Assembly: GCA_937967685.1 (NCBI GenBank)
Contig: CALBTX010000001.1
Coordinates: 1 to 25,083, forward strand
Source of the DNA: an uncultured Bacillaceae bacterium
GTDB taxonomy: Bacteria; Bacillota; Bacilli; Caldalkalibacillales; Caldalkalibacillaceae
Length of the DNA: 25,083 nt
Direction: 5' to 3'
In this document: in pieces, positions 6,271-13,278 of the stretch
How the letters are laid out: every line of letters begins with the position of its first letter
Numbering within the stretch: position 1 is the stretch's first letter
The notes under the pieces: model-generated
The model's input: the letters and a program-made list of their open reading frames with translations, nothing else
What the model was told of the DNA's origin: nothing
Database searches by the model: none
Translations under genes and position numbers: made by a program

Positions 6271-7482
6271 ATGAAACCTCTGGAAGGGATAAGAGTGATT
6301 GACTTATCCAGAATATTGAGCGGGCCGTATTGCACAATGACTTTGGCTGACATGGGGGCTGAAGTTATCAAGGTTGAAGCGCCGAAAGGTGATGACACGC
6401 GCACGTGGGGACCGCCCTTCGTCGGTGAGGAAAGCGCCTATTTTTTGAGCATTAATCGCAACAAAAAAAGCATTGCCATCAATTTAAAAGATGAAAAAGG
6501 GAAAGAAATCCTGCTCAAGATGGTGAAAGATGCCGACGTCGTTGTCGAAAATTTTCGCCCGGGCACTTTAGATCGTCTCGGTTTAGGATACGAGGTGTTA
6601 AAAAAGACGAATCCGCGAATCATTCTAGCCTCCATTTCGGGTTTCGGACAAACGGGCCCATACGCTCAAAAACCGGGTTATGATGTCATTGCCCAGGGCA
6701 TGGGCGGCTTGACGAGCGTGACGGGTGAACCGGGCAGGGCCCCGGTCAAGGCTGGTTTTTCCATTGCCGATATCGGAACGGGCATGTGGGCGGTGATTGG
6801 TATTTTAAATGCGATTATCGCCCGGGAGAAAACCGGTGAAGGCCAATGGGTGGATGCATCCCTGCTGGACACGATGATTTCCTGGCAAACTTATTTGGCC
6901 GGCAATTTCTTTGCCAGCGGCAAAAATCCGCAACCACAAGGCGGTGCACATCCGAACATCGTGCCTTATCAATTGTTTGAATCCAAAGACGGGTATTTCA
7001 ATGTAGCGGTCGGCAACGACAATTTGTGGGCGAAATTTTGTCAAGTGATCGGTGAAGAAGATCTGAAGGATAAATATCCGACGAACAAAGACCGTGTGGA
7101 GAATCGTGAAGAACTCGTGCCCTACCTGCAAAACGTTTTTTATAACAAAACGAGCAAAGAGTGGGTTGAAGCTTTTGAAGAAGCAGGCATCCCATCGGGG
7201 CCGGTTCTCCGCTTTGATGAAATTTATGAAGACCCTCACGTGTTAGCGAGGGAGCAGCTGGTGGAAAAAGAGCACCCAACGGCAGGGAAGGTGAAAATGA
7301 CCGGCATCCCGGTCAAACTGTCTTCCACACCCGGCGAAATTTCTTCTGCACCTCCTTTACTTGGAGAACACACCCGGGAGATTTTATCCACGCTGGTCGG
7401 CTTATCGGATGAAGAAATTGCCGATTTGGAACAAAAAAATGTCGTTGTCGCATATGAAAACGAAGGCGACAAAAAATCTTAA
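6271..7482 (+). CDS. CaiB/BaiF (family III) CoA-transferase 2
   Basis: A 403-residue family III CoA-transferase, paralogous to the one at 3399 (shared SGPYCTMTLADMGAEVIKVE-like N-terminus, INRNKKS, VENFRPG, SISGFGQTGPY and TGEPGRAPVK). The candidate catalytic residue is Asp167 in the SIAD motif. TGEGQWVDASLLD near residues 190-203 and the C-terminal GEHTREIL segment are typical. In-frame TTG 6253, ATG 6265 and ATG 6271 are possible starts; AAGGAG at 6256-6261 is nine bases before ATG 6271 and only three before 6265, so 6271 is chosen. It is the last gene of the plus-strand cluster, closed by a terminator. Two transferases in one cluster may act on different acids, or may form a heteromer as some family members do. 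Confidence 0.92.
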   Translation: MKPLEGIRVIDLSRILSGPYCTMTLADMGAEVIKVEAPKGDDTRTWGPPFVGEESAYFLSINRNKKSIAINLKDEKGKEILLKMVKDADVVVENFRPGTLDRLGLGYEVLKKTNPRIILASISGFGQTGPYAQKPGYDVIAQGMGGLTSVTGEPGRAPVKAGFSIADIGTGMWAVIGILNAIIAREKTGEGQWVDASLLDTMISWQTYLAGNFFASGKNPQPQGGAHPNIVPYQLFESKDGYFNVAVGNDNLWAKFCQVIGEEDLKDKYPTNKDRVENREELVPYLQNVFYNKTSKEWVEAFEEAGIPSGPVLRFDEIYEDPHVLAREQLVEKEHPTAGKVKMTGIPVKLSSTPGEISSAPPLLGEHTREILSTLVGLSDEEIADLEQKNVVVAYENEGDKKS

Positions 7483-7508
7483 AATACCGGGTTCAAACAA
7501 ACAGGCGG

Positions 7509-7552
7509 AAAAGCCACCTATCCTGCCCTGATGCGGATAAGGTGGCTTTTTT
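7509..7552. terminator. Bidirectional intrinsic terminator between caiB2 and the MBL gene
   Basis: AAAAGCCACCTATCC (7509-7523) pairs with GGATAAGGTGGCTTTT (7535-7550) with one bulged A and an 11-base loop. It is followed by T residues on the plus strand and by a T4 run on the minus strand. It lies between convergent genes ending at 7482 and 7568. Confidence 0.88.
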
Positions 7553-7567
7553 CAGGGAAAATTCATT

Positions 7568-8311
7568 TCAAATAACAAATGTCTTGCCGTCTACGGCGAA
7601 GGGGATGGAAAGATCTTTTAAATGTGACAGCATATCTTGATTCAGATGGGTGAGGACGATTTGTTCGGCTTTAATCTCACCGATATGAGCGGACAATGTT
7701 TGATAGTTTAGATGGAATTTCACATCTTGATCATAGGCATAACATTCTGTAATGAACAGATCGGCTCCGTGTGCGGCGTGGATCAGCTCATCCACCCATT
7801 CCGTATCCCCCGAAAATGTGACGACCTTATGATCAAATTCCAGCCGTAAAGCCAAAGAAGGACTGCCACTGGGATGTTTCACCGGAAAGGTGTGCACATG
7901 GACATCATGAAAAACATTTTCTTTTTCCAAATCGTATTCAACGATGTCTAGCGCAAATTTGTACTTGTTGTGCGTCGAGCCAGGGAACATCACTTCCATC
8001 AGGTCCGTGATTCTTTGTTTCGTTCCAGGTGGACCGGCAATGAGGAGAGGGGTGGTTCGTTTGCTCATAAAATGGGCATCGAGAATGAAAAAAGGAATCC
8101 CGCCAAAATGATCACCATGCAGATGGGATAAAAGAATGAAGGCGATTTCGTTCGGATCGATATGCAAACGCCGGATGGCCGCCAAGACCGATGGGCCGCA
8201 ATCGATCAAAAAGGAATGTCGCTTTCTGTGAATGAATATGGATGTATGTAAGCGGCCGCCGCTGTTAAATGCGTCGCCGCTGCCTAAAAAAGTCACCTTA
8301 ACGTCACTCAA
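7568..8311 (-). CDS. MBL-fold metallo-hydrolase, ribonuclease Z-like
   Basis: A 247-residue metallo-beta-lactamase-fold protein. The metal motif HLHGDH is at residues 63-68, with further likely ligands His146, Asp169 (FSGDTEW) and His222 (THLNQ). This pattern, and the N-terminal VTFLGSGDAF, match the RNase Z/ElaC-like branch, whose members include tRNA 3' nucleases as well as thioester, phosphodiester and sulfatase-type hydrolases. It lacks the longer exosite arm of true RNase Z as far as I can see, so a small-molecule hydrolase is as likely. The start is a TTG at 8309-8311, supported by AGGAGG seven bases upstream; no nearer ATG fits. It follows the oxidoreductase gene on the same strand after a repeat-filled 214-base gap. 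Confidence 0.85.
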   Translation of the reverse strand: MSDVKVTFLGSGDAFNSGGRLHTSIFIHRKRHSFLIDCGPSVLAAIRRLHIDPNEIAFILLSHLHGDHFGGIPFFILDAHFMSKRTTPLLIAGPPGTKQRITDLMEVMFPGSTHNKYKFALDIVEYDLEKENVFHDVHVHTFPVKHPSGSPSLALRLEFDHKVVTFSGDTEWVDELIHAAHGADLFITECYAYDQDVKFHLNYQTLSAHIGEIKAEQIVLTHLNQDMLSHLKDLSIPFAVDGKTFVI

Positions 8312-8333
8312 TCGATTCCCTCCTCAAATCACA

Positions 8334-8433
8334 GGAGACTCCTTCCTTCAAAAGCGGGAGACTCCCACCTTGAATATCAGGAGATTCCTTTCTTCAGTAG
8401 CGGGAGATTCCCCCTTTCAATGCAGAAGGTTCC
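8334..8433. repeat. Tandem array of a 23-bp unit with a GGAGAYTCC core
   Basis: GGAGACTCC or GGAGATTCC occurs at 8334, 8357, 8380 and 8403, exactly 23 bp apart, with a degenerate fifth copy (GAAGGTTCC, 8425). Each core is a small dyad (GGAG/CTCC) or nearly so, followed by a pyrimidine-rich stretch. The array lies directly upstream of the minus-strand MBL gene and would be in its leader or promoter. Confidence 0.85.
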
Positions 8434-8451
8434 CTTCATCAATCGTAAGCC

Positions 8452-8481
8452 GAAGACATGTTGCCTCAGCTGAAGACATGT
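8452..8481. repeat. Ten-bp direct repeat spaced 20 bp
   Basis: GAAGACATGT occurs at 8452-8461 and 8472-8481. The copies are two helical turns apart, between the 23-bp array and the end of the oxidoreductase gene. This could be a regulator site or another small duplication. Confidence 0.6.
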
Positions 8482-8525
8482 ATAGCCTCCCCTTTTGATG
8501 CTTTTTCATCAACACGAACAAAAAA

Positions 8526-9506
8526 TTAGGGAAGCAGAAGCACTTTTCCGGTACTGTGCCTGTTTTCAATCCATGCGTGGGCTTGAGCGGCCTCTTTCAA
8601 ACTGAACTTTTTGCTGATCAGCATTTGTAATTCACCTTTGGCCAAATAGGCGAGGACGGTTTCAGCGGTATCCGCCAGTGTTTGAGGACGAAGTTTGCGG
8701 GTGGTTCCAAAACTGTAGCCCAGCACCGATCGACAGCTGGCATGAAGCCCATTCGTTTGAAAAGAGCCCGGTTTGCCGCTGCCATTGCCGAAATTGACAA
8801 TTCGACCGAAATGGGCCAGACAGTCCAGACTTTGTTCGAATATATGGCCGGCCAAGGAATCCAAAATGACATCAGCTCCGTGGTTATGGGTCAGATTTAA
8901 GACGTGATCGACAAAACTTTCCGTGTTGTAGTTAAAAACATGATCGGCTCCCATCTGGTAAGCGATCTCTTTTTTTAGATCATTGCCGACTGTGGCAATG
9001 ACCATTCCCGCACCTAAAAGTTTGGCGAGCTGAATGGCGGTTGTGCCGATGCCTCCCGAAGCTGAATGAATGAGCACGGTTTCTCCTTTTTGTAAACGGG
9101 CGCATTTCATTAACAAATTGTATGACGTAAAAGAAACGATCGGACTGGCGGCAGCCGTTTCCAAATCGATATGGTCGGGTATGGGGAAGGTCAATATTTC
9201 ATCAGCGGTGGTATATTCCGCATACGAGCCATGATTGGGAAAAGCGATCACCCGTTGGCCCGCTTGAAGGTTTTTGACTTCCGCGCCCACTTCTTCAATC
9301 GTTCCAGCAACATCCAGACCAGGGACAAACGGCGGTTTGCCTGCACCGTGATATTTTCCGTACCGTGCTTTAATGTCAGCGAAATTGATGCTTGCCGCGG
9401 CAACCTTAATCAATACTTCGTTTGATCGGACAGCGGGCCGATGTACATCCGTATATTGCAACACATCTGGTCCTCCAAAATCCGTGACCATGACAGCTTT
9501 CATCAT
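8526..9506 (-). CDS. NADPH:quinone oxidoreductase-type MDR family protein
   Basis: A 326-residue medium-chain dehydrogenase/reductase of the zinc-free quinone oxidoreductase branch. The N-terminal GroES-like domain covers about residues 1-125, including PGLDVAGTIEEVG (62-74). The Rossmann domain carries the NADPH-binding SASGGIGTTAIQLAK segment (148-162). The structural and catalytic zinc cysteines are absent, as expected for this branch. Relatives reduce quinones or alpha,beta-unsaturated carbonyls, and some are crotonyl/acryloyl-CoA reductases, which would suit a CoA-thioester region; the substrate is not evident. ATGATG starts the gene with AGGGGAG upstream. A strong promoter (9537-9565) and a palindrome (9518-9534) lie just in front. 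Confidence 0.88.
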   Translation of the reverse strand: MMKAVMVTDFGGPDVLQYTDVHRPAVRSNEVLIKVAAASINFADIKARYGKYHGAGKPPFVPGLDVAGTIEEVGAEVKNLQAGQRVIAFPNHGSYAEYTTADEILTFPIPDHIDLETAAASPIVSFTSYNLLMKCARLQKGETVLIHSASGGIGTTAIQLAKLLGAGMVIATVGNDLKKEIAYQMGADHVFNYNTESFVDHVLNLTHNHGADVILDSLAGHIFEQSLDCLAHFGRIVNFGNGSGKPGSFQTNGLHASCRSVLGYSFGTTRKLRPQTLADTAETVLAYLAKGELQMLISKKFSLKEAAQAHAWIENRHSTGKVLLLP

Positions 9507-9517
9507 TAAAGCTCCCC

Positions 9518-9534
9518 TTTCAAAGCGTTTGAAA
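9518..9534. promoter_or_regulatory. TTTCAAA-GCG-TTTGAAA palindrome at the oxidoreductase start
   Basis: A perfect 7-bp inverted repeat with a 3-base centre lies between the promoter and the ribosome binding site of the minus-strand oxidoreductase, overlapping its predicted transcription start. This is the classic place for a repressor operator. It is a poor cre match, so another regulator is more likely. Confidence 0.55.
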
Positions 9535-9536
9535 CA

Positions 9537-9565
9537 ATTGTAGACAATTTTAGGATTAATATCAA
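9537..9565 (-). promoter_or_regulatory. Sigma-A type promoter for the MDR oxidoreductase
   Basis: On the minus strand: TTGATA, 17-base spacer, TACAAT. The predicted start is near 9530, giving a leader of about 24 bases before the ATG at 9506. Confidence 0.75.
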
Positions 9566-9614
9566 TTGATCACCTTGGAACAATTTAGCATTTATTCATA
9601 AGAACCCAAAATTG

Positions 9615-9643
9615 TTGACATATCGGATTTGGAGAAGTAATAT
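9615..9643 (+). promoter_or_regulatory. Sigma-A type promoter for dctPQM
   Basis: Consensus TTGACA, 17-base spacer, TAATAT. The predicted transcription start is near 9650, so the leader before dctP would be about 265 bases. The -35 box is part of TGTTGACA, a one-base variant of the shared TGTCGACA motif. Confidence 0.7.
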
Positions 9644-9647
9644 TGTT

Positions 9648-9683
9648 ATATATTCAGTCAAAAATGAATATATTCAGTCAAAA
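9648..9683. repeat. 16-bp direct repeat spaced exactly 20 bp
   Basis: ATATATTCAGTCAAAA occurs at 9648-9663 and 9668-9683, directly at and after the predicted dctP transcription start. Two-turn spacing would place two proteins on one face of the helix. A second pair, AATTCTGTC at 9721-9729 and 9741-9749, has the same 20-bp spacing. Confidence 0.75.
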
Positions 9684-9745
9684 TTAAACACATTTTTTGG
9701 CTCGTTATGTATTCATTTCCAATTCTGTCTATTTACCTTCAATTC

Positions 9746-9753
9746 TGTCGACA
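9746..9753. promoter_or_regulatory. TGTCGACA palindrome in the dctP leader, candidate GntR operator
   Basis: Same 8-bp core as at 2493-2504 and 13271-13278, in the context TTCTGTCGACAAAT. It overlaps the second copy of the 20-bp-spaced AATTCTGTC repeat. Confidence 0.5.
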
Positions 9754-9777
9754 AATAATATCTGTCATGCGCCTCTA

Positions 9778-9808
9778 GGGTTGCCATTTTGGGGGTTGCC
9801 ATTTTGGG
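9778..9808. repeat. 15-bp tandem duplication in the dctP leader
   Basis: GGGTTGCCATTTTGG occurs at 9778-9792 and again at 9793-9807. It is one of several short head-to-tail duplications found in the gaps of this window. Confidence 0.85.
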
Positions 9809-9867
9809 AGGGGGGATGCTTGAATTCGTAAAACTATAAACAATGTCCAAATGGTCCTTTTTCAAAA

Positions 9868-9881
9868 TGTTAGCGCTGTCA
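9868..9881 (+). promoter_or_regulatory. CcpA cre site upstream of dctP
   Basis: TGTTAGCGCTGTCA matches every specified position of the cre consensus TGWNANCGNTNWCA. It lies 35 bases before the dctP ATG and about 220 bases after the predicted transcription start, so CcpA would act there as a roadblock. This predicts repression of the TRAP transporter when preferred sugars are present. Confidence 0.75.
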
Positions 9882-9916
9882 TATTAAAGCATATTAAAAA
9901 AGGGGAGGAAAAACAT

Positions 9917-11065
9917 ATGCCCAAAAAATGGTTGCTAATGCTTGCCGCAAGCGTACTGCTCTTAGGCATGCTGGCCGGATGCGGTGGGGGTGAAGAAACG
10001 AATAGCAGTGGACAAGATAATGCTGCCAACAATGCGCAGGAAAACGGGGGAGAAAATGCGAGCGGCTCAGAGAACGGCTCAGATGAAAGTGGAAATGATG
10101 AAGAAGCAGCCGGCGGAGAAACGATTTCTTTGACATTGTCGCATCAATGGCCGCAAGCGACGGAGGACGAAGGAGATTTCCGTGGTCAGTTGGCTGTTAA
10201 ATTTGCCAATGCGATCAACGAAAAATCCGATGGTCAGATCGAGATCGATATTTACCCGGCCAGTTCGCTGGTGGGAGCGACGGAACAGTATGATGCCATG
10301 TTAAGCGGAGGTCTGGATATGTCCGTCTATCCGCTGGATTATGCCGGGGGTCAAGTGCCGCAATTCAGCGCCACGCTCATGCCGGCACTGGTGCGCAATC
10401 ATGAAGAGGCCGCCGCTTGGGAAAATGCAGAAATCGGCCAAAAAATCCGTGAAATCGCCGAAGAAAATGGCATTAAAATTTTAGTCTGGGTCTGGAATGC
10501 CGGGGGAATTGGCACCAAGGGCGATCCGATTATCAGTCCGGAGGACATTGCTTCGGGGATGAAAACGCGTGCAGCGGGCGCGAGAGTAGAAGCCATGCTG
10601 GCCAGTCAGGGAGCGGGCATTCAAAGCATGCCTTCATCGGAAATTTATTCGGCCATGCAGACCGGGGTTCTCGATGCCGCCATCACGTCCGCTTCATCAT
10701 TTAGTTCTTATAAACTGCATGAGCAAGTGAGTTCCTACACGTCACCAACCGAAAACACGTTTTGGTTTATGTTTGAACCTTTGGTCATCAGCATGAACAC
10801 TTGGGAATCATTAACGCCTGAACAGCAGGCACTTTTTGAGGAAGCAGCCGCTGAATTGCAAGAATTTGCTTATACGGCTTCAGCTGAGGACGACGCCCGT
10901 GTCGAAGAAGAATTTAAGGAAAATGGGGTCGACGTTTATCATATCGATGATGCCGCCTATGAAAAATGGGTGGAAGTATCCAAGCCGATTTGGGAAGAGT
11001 TTGCTTCGGAAGTTGAAGGAGGACAGGAATTGATCGATTTAGCCCAGCAAGTGAGCGCGGAATGA
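9917..11065 (+). CDS. dctP: TRAP transporter substrate-binding lipoprotein DctP
   Basis: Extracytoplasmic solute receptor of a TRAP carboxylate transporter, 382 residues. A lipoprotein signal peptide runs to the lipobox LAGC, with Cys22 as the lipidated residue. A Gly/Asn/Ser/Glu-rich linker (about 23-67) tethers the DctP domain (about 68-382). Within it, KTRAAG carries Arg218, the position of the arginine that pairs with the ligand carboxylate in this family, followed by MPSSEIYSAMQTGVLDAA (238-255). An in-frame ATG at 9851 would add 22 residues and bury the signal peptide; AGGGGAGG at 9901-9908 supports 9917. It is first in dctP-dctQ-dctM and is preceded by a cre site. The ligand is probably a carboxylate, identity unknown. 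Confidence 0.92.
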   Translation: MPKKWLLMLAASVLLLGMLAGCGGGEETNSSGQDNAANNAQENGGENASGSENGSDESGNDEEAAGGETISLTLSHQWPQATEDEGDFRGQLAVKFANAINEKSDGQIEIDIYPASSLVGATEQYDAMLSGGLDMSVYPLDYAGGQVPQFSATLMPALVRNHEEAAAWENAEIGQKIREIAEENGIKILVWVWNAGGIGTKGDPIISPEDIASGMKTRAAGARVEAMLASQGAGIQSMPSSEIYSAMQTGVLDAAITSASSFSSYKLHEQVSSYTSPTENTFWFMFEPLVISMNTWESLTPEQQALFEEAAAELQEFAYTASAEDDARVEEEFKENGVDVYHIDDAAYEKWVEVSKPIWEEFASEVEGGQELIDLAQQVSAE

Positions 11066-11124
11066 TCATTTCTCAAAAAACATACAGGCGTATCACTTAG
11101 TCCCTGGCAGGACAGCAAGACATT

Positions 11125-11160
11125 ACGGTACGGTGCACGGTTTTTGGTGTACCGTACCGT
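11125..11160 (+). other. Strong hairpin between dctP and dctQ
   Basis: ACGGTACGGTGCAC (11125-11138) pairs with GTGTACCGTACCGT (11147-11160) over 14 positions with one G-T wobble and an 8-base loop. No T run follows, so it is not a standard terminator. It may protect the 3' end of a dctP-only message and so raise receptor levels over the membrane subunits. Confidence 0.7.
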
Positions 11161-11196
11161 GTATGAGCGGTTGAACTTTGGGAGAGGAGGGGACTT

Positions 11197-11727
11197 GTGC
11201 AAAGGAAAAAATTTTTTCTTTTTCGTTGGATTGAGGGGATATCAGAGCTGACGGGATATTTAAGCGGATTGGCCATACTCCTGGCGGCTCTGGTCGTTTT
11301 TGAACAAGTCGTTTTACGCTATATCTTACAGTGGCCATCCATTTGGCAAAATGAACTAGGTCTTTATTTATTAATGTTTTCCGCATTCGTCGGCGGGGCT
11401 TACGGTTTGAAACACGGTGCTCATGTCGGGGTGGATCTCATTGTCATCCGCCTGCCGAAAAAGGCGCAACTCATATTAAAAATCATCGTTTCCGTTCTAT
11501 GCCTCTTACTGATTGTCGTCGTAGGCTGGAAAGCGTGGGAAATGTGGTGGGAAGCCACCGTGAACGATTGGCATTCCGAAACGTTATGGGGACCTCCCCT
11601 CACTTATCCGTACTTCATTTTACCTTTGGGCATGACGTTAATCGCCCTGCAATATATTGTCATCATTGCTGAAACGATACAGGAACTGCTGGGAGACGGA
11701 AGCACGAACGGGGAGGTGAGCGAATGA
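11197..11727 (+). CDS. dctQ: TRAP transporter small permease DctQ
   Basis: Small membrane subunit of the TRAP transporter, 176 residues, with four hydrophobic segments (about residues 20-42, 52-70, 90-112 and 132-155), as in DctQ proteins. The family-typical WQNELGLYLLMFSAFVGGAYGLKHGAHVGVD-like stretch lies between segments two and three (around residues 50-80). The start is a GTG with AGGAGG six bases upstream. It lies 131 bases after dctP, with the hairpin between, and overlaps dctM by four bases (ATGA), so the two permease subunits should be translationally coupled. Confidence 0.9.
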   Translation: MQRKKFFLFRWIEGISELTGYLSGLAILLAALVVFEQVVLRYILQWPSIWQNELGLYLLMFSAFVGGAYGLKHGAHVGVDLIVIRLPKKAQLILKIIVSVLCLLLIVVVGWKAWEMWWEATVNDWHSETLWGPPLTYPYFILPLGMTLIALQYIVIIAETIQELLGDGSTNGEVSE

Positions 11728-13079
11728 GTTCCCTGGCGTTAGGGGCAATCATTGGCGTAGTCACTTTATTGGTGATGCTGACGGGGGCTCCCATCGCTTT
11801 TTCATTGGGGCTTGTAGCGATGGCGGCCATGTATCTTCTGCTGGAACCGTTGCAATTTGACATGATTGCAAAATTTGTTTATGCCGAACTGGATAATTTT
11901 ACGCTTTTAACCATTCCGTTGTTTATTTTTATGGGTGCGGTTTTCGCCGGATCGAAAGCCAGCCAGGATTTGTTTGATGCCGCTGAAAAGTGGATCGGCC
12001 GGCTGAAGGGGGGCCTTGGTATGAGCAGTGTCATTGCTTCGTCTCTCTTTGCCGCCCTCACTGGCTCTTCTCCGGCTACAGCCGCAGCGATCGGCAAGGT
12101 GGCCATTCCGGAGATGAGAAAACGCGGGTATTCCGGATCGGTTGCGGCCGGGGCGATTGTTGCCGGCGGTACATTGGGTATACTTATCCCGCCCAGCGTC
12201 ACGTTAATTTTATACGGGATTGCTGTTGAACAATCCATTGGACAGTTGTTTATTGGCGGCATCATCCCGGGGATTATTATTACGATCATGTTTTGTCTGT
12301 GGATTCCTTTGGCCATGAAATGGGAAAGGAAATCGTCGGCTTCCCGTGCGGGCAAAACATCCCATCGGTCCACTGAAAATGATGCGGAATACGTATTAAA
12401 AACGTATTCATGGAAAGACCGCTTCAAAGCTTTAATTCAGGTCATTCCTTTTCTGCTGTTGATTATCGCCGTGTTAAGCGTCTTGTATCTCGGCATCGCG
12501 ACGCCAAGTGAAGCCGCAGCCGTTGGAGCAATTTTAGCTCTTGTGCTCGTCATGGTAATTTATCGGTCTTTAACGTGGAAAAAATTCGTCAATATTTTAC
12601 TGGAGACGACCAGGGAGAGCACCATGGTTTTGATGATCATCGCTTTCTCCGGTTTGGTTGGGGTGATGATGAGCTTTCTTTCCATCCCCCAGGATTTAAC
12701 CCAGCTCATCGTTGAACTGGAAGTAAACCGCTGGGTGATTATGCTCCTGATCAACTTGTTTTTGCTTGTGTTGGGCTTCTTTTTACCTCCGGCCGCGATT
12801 ATTTTGATGGTTTCGCCGATTATTTATCCGGTCATCATGGCCCTTGAATTTGACCCAATCTGGTTCGGCGTGCTGATGACGGTAAACATGGAAATGGGTT
12901 TGATCACCCCGCCGGTGGGCCTGAACCTTTATGTTGTCAAAGGTATTGCGCCGGATATCCCGCTGACCGATATTTTGCGCGGTTCGATGCCGTACGTTGT
13001 CATTTTGGCGCTGGCGATCATCTTGTTCTGTATTTTCCCTGGGCTGATCACTTGGTTACCCACCGTGTTAATGTCTTGA
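11724..13079 (+). CDS. dctM: TRAP transporter large permease DctM
   Basis: Large membrane subunit forming the Na+- or H+-driven transport channel, 451 residues with about 12-13 hydrophobic segments. Family features include GAPIAFSLG near the N-terminus, the SSLFAALTGSSPATAAAIGKVAIPEM stretch (around residues 105-132), GILIPPS, and ITPPVGLNLYVVKG in the second half. A hydrophilic basic loop (about residues 194-235) joins the two halves. GGGGAGGTGAG precedes the ATG, which overlaps the dctQ stop. With dctP and dctQ it makes a complete transporter, in contrast to the receptorless tctBA pair. Confidence 0.93.
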   Translation: MSSLALGAIIGVVTLLVMLTGAPIAFSLGLVAMAAMYLLLEPLQFDMIAKFVYAELDNFTLLTIPLFIFMGAVFAGSKASQDLFDAAEKWIGRLKGGLGMSSVIASSLFAALTGSSPATAAAIGKVAIPEMRKRGYSGSVAAGAIVAGGTLGILIPPSVTLILYGIAVEQSIGQLFIGGIIPGIIITIMFCLWIPLAMKWERKSSASRAGKTSHRSTENDAEYVLKTYSWKDRFKALIQVIPFLLLIIAVLSVLYLGIATPSEAAAVGAILALVLVMVIYRSLTWKKFVNILLETTRESTMVLMIIAFSGLVGVMMSFLSIPQDLTQLIVELEVNRWVIMLLINLFLLVLGFFLPPAAIILMVSPIIYPVIMALEFDPIWFGVLMTVNMEMGLITPPVGLNLYVVKGIAPDIPLTDILRGSMPYVVILALAIILFCIFPGLITWLPTVLMS

Positions 13080-13184
13080 GTGTGTCTGCAGTAGAGCGGA
13101 TAGATCGACCTCCGTTGAGTGGCTGTGCCGGAGTCAATAATTCAGTACACCGGATATAGCCGCTCCTTGTGCGTTGTGAACAGG

Positions 13185-13259
13185 TATAAATCATCATTAT
13201 AAATCATCCATTATGAATCATTAAGAAATGAATTATTAAGAAATGAATCATTAAGAAGT
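13185..13259. repeat. Degenerate tandem repeats upstream of the second GntR gene
   Basis: Three 15-bp units GAATCATTAAGAAAT (13215-13229), GAATTATTAAGAAAT (13230-13244) and GAATCATTAAGAAGT (13245-13259) stand head to tail. They are preceded by related TATAAATCATC units at 13185 and 13198. The array fills much of the 232-base gap between dctM and the regulator. Confidence 0.85.
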
Positions 13260-13270
13260 CGTTACTGATT

Positions 13271-13278
13271 TGTCGACA
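13271..13278. promoter_or_regulatory. TGTCGACA palindrome upstream of the second GntR gene
   Basis: ATTTGTCGACATT lies 34 bases before the regulator start, with a variant TGTTGAC 14 bases downstream (13285-13291). The core is the same as at 2493-2504 and 9746-9753, which fits autoregulation by this regulator or cross-regulation by the first. Confidence 0.5.

Larger units (their letters stand above)
9507..9916. other. Divergent control region between the oxidoreductase gene and dctP
   Basis: This 410-base gap has no gene. In order it holds a palindrome (9518-9534) and promoter (9537-9565) for the minus-strand oxidoreductase, a plus-strand promoter (9615-9643), two pairs of direct repeats each spaced 20 bp (9648/9668 and 9721/9741), a TGTCGACA palindrome (9746-9753), a 15-bp tandem duplication (9778-9808) and a cre site (9868-9881). 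Confidence 0.75.

Noticed and set aside
8334..8433. Possible CRISPR array
   Set aside because: The period is 23 bp with a 9-bp core and related rather than unique spacers, and there are no cas genes.
8232..8498. Open frame on the plus strand through the 23-bp repeats
   Set aside because: It starts antisense inside the MBL gene, has no ribosome binding site, and its codons simply follow the repeat.
11125..11160. Terminator after dctP
   Set aside because: The stem is strong but no T run follows and dctQ and dctM continue as the same transporter operon.
13110..13133. Terminator after dctM (CTCCG/CGGAG)
   Set aside because: The stem is only 5 bp with a 14-base loop and no T run; a convincing terminator is not visible there.
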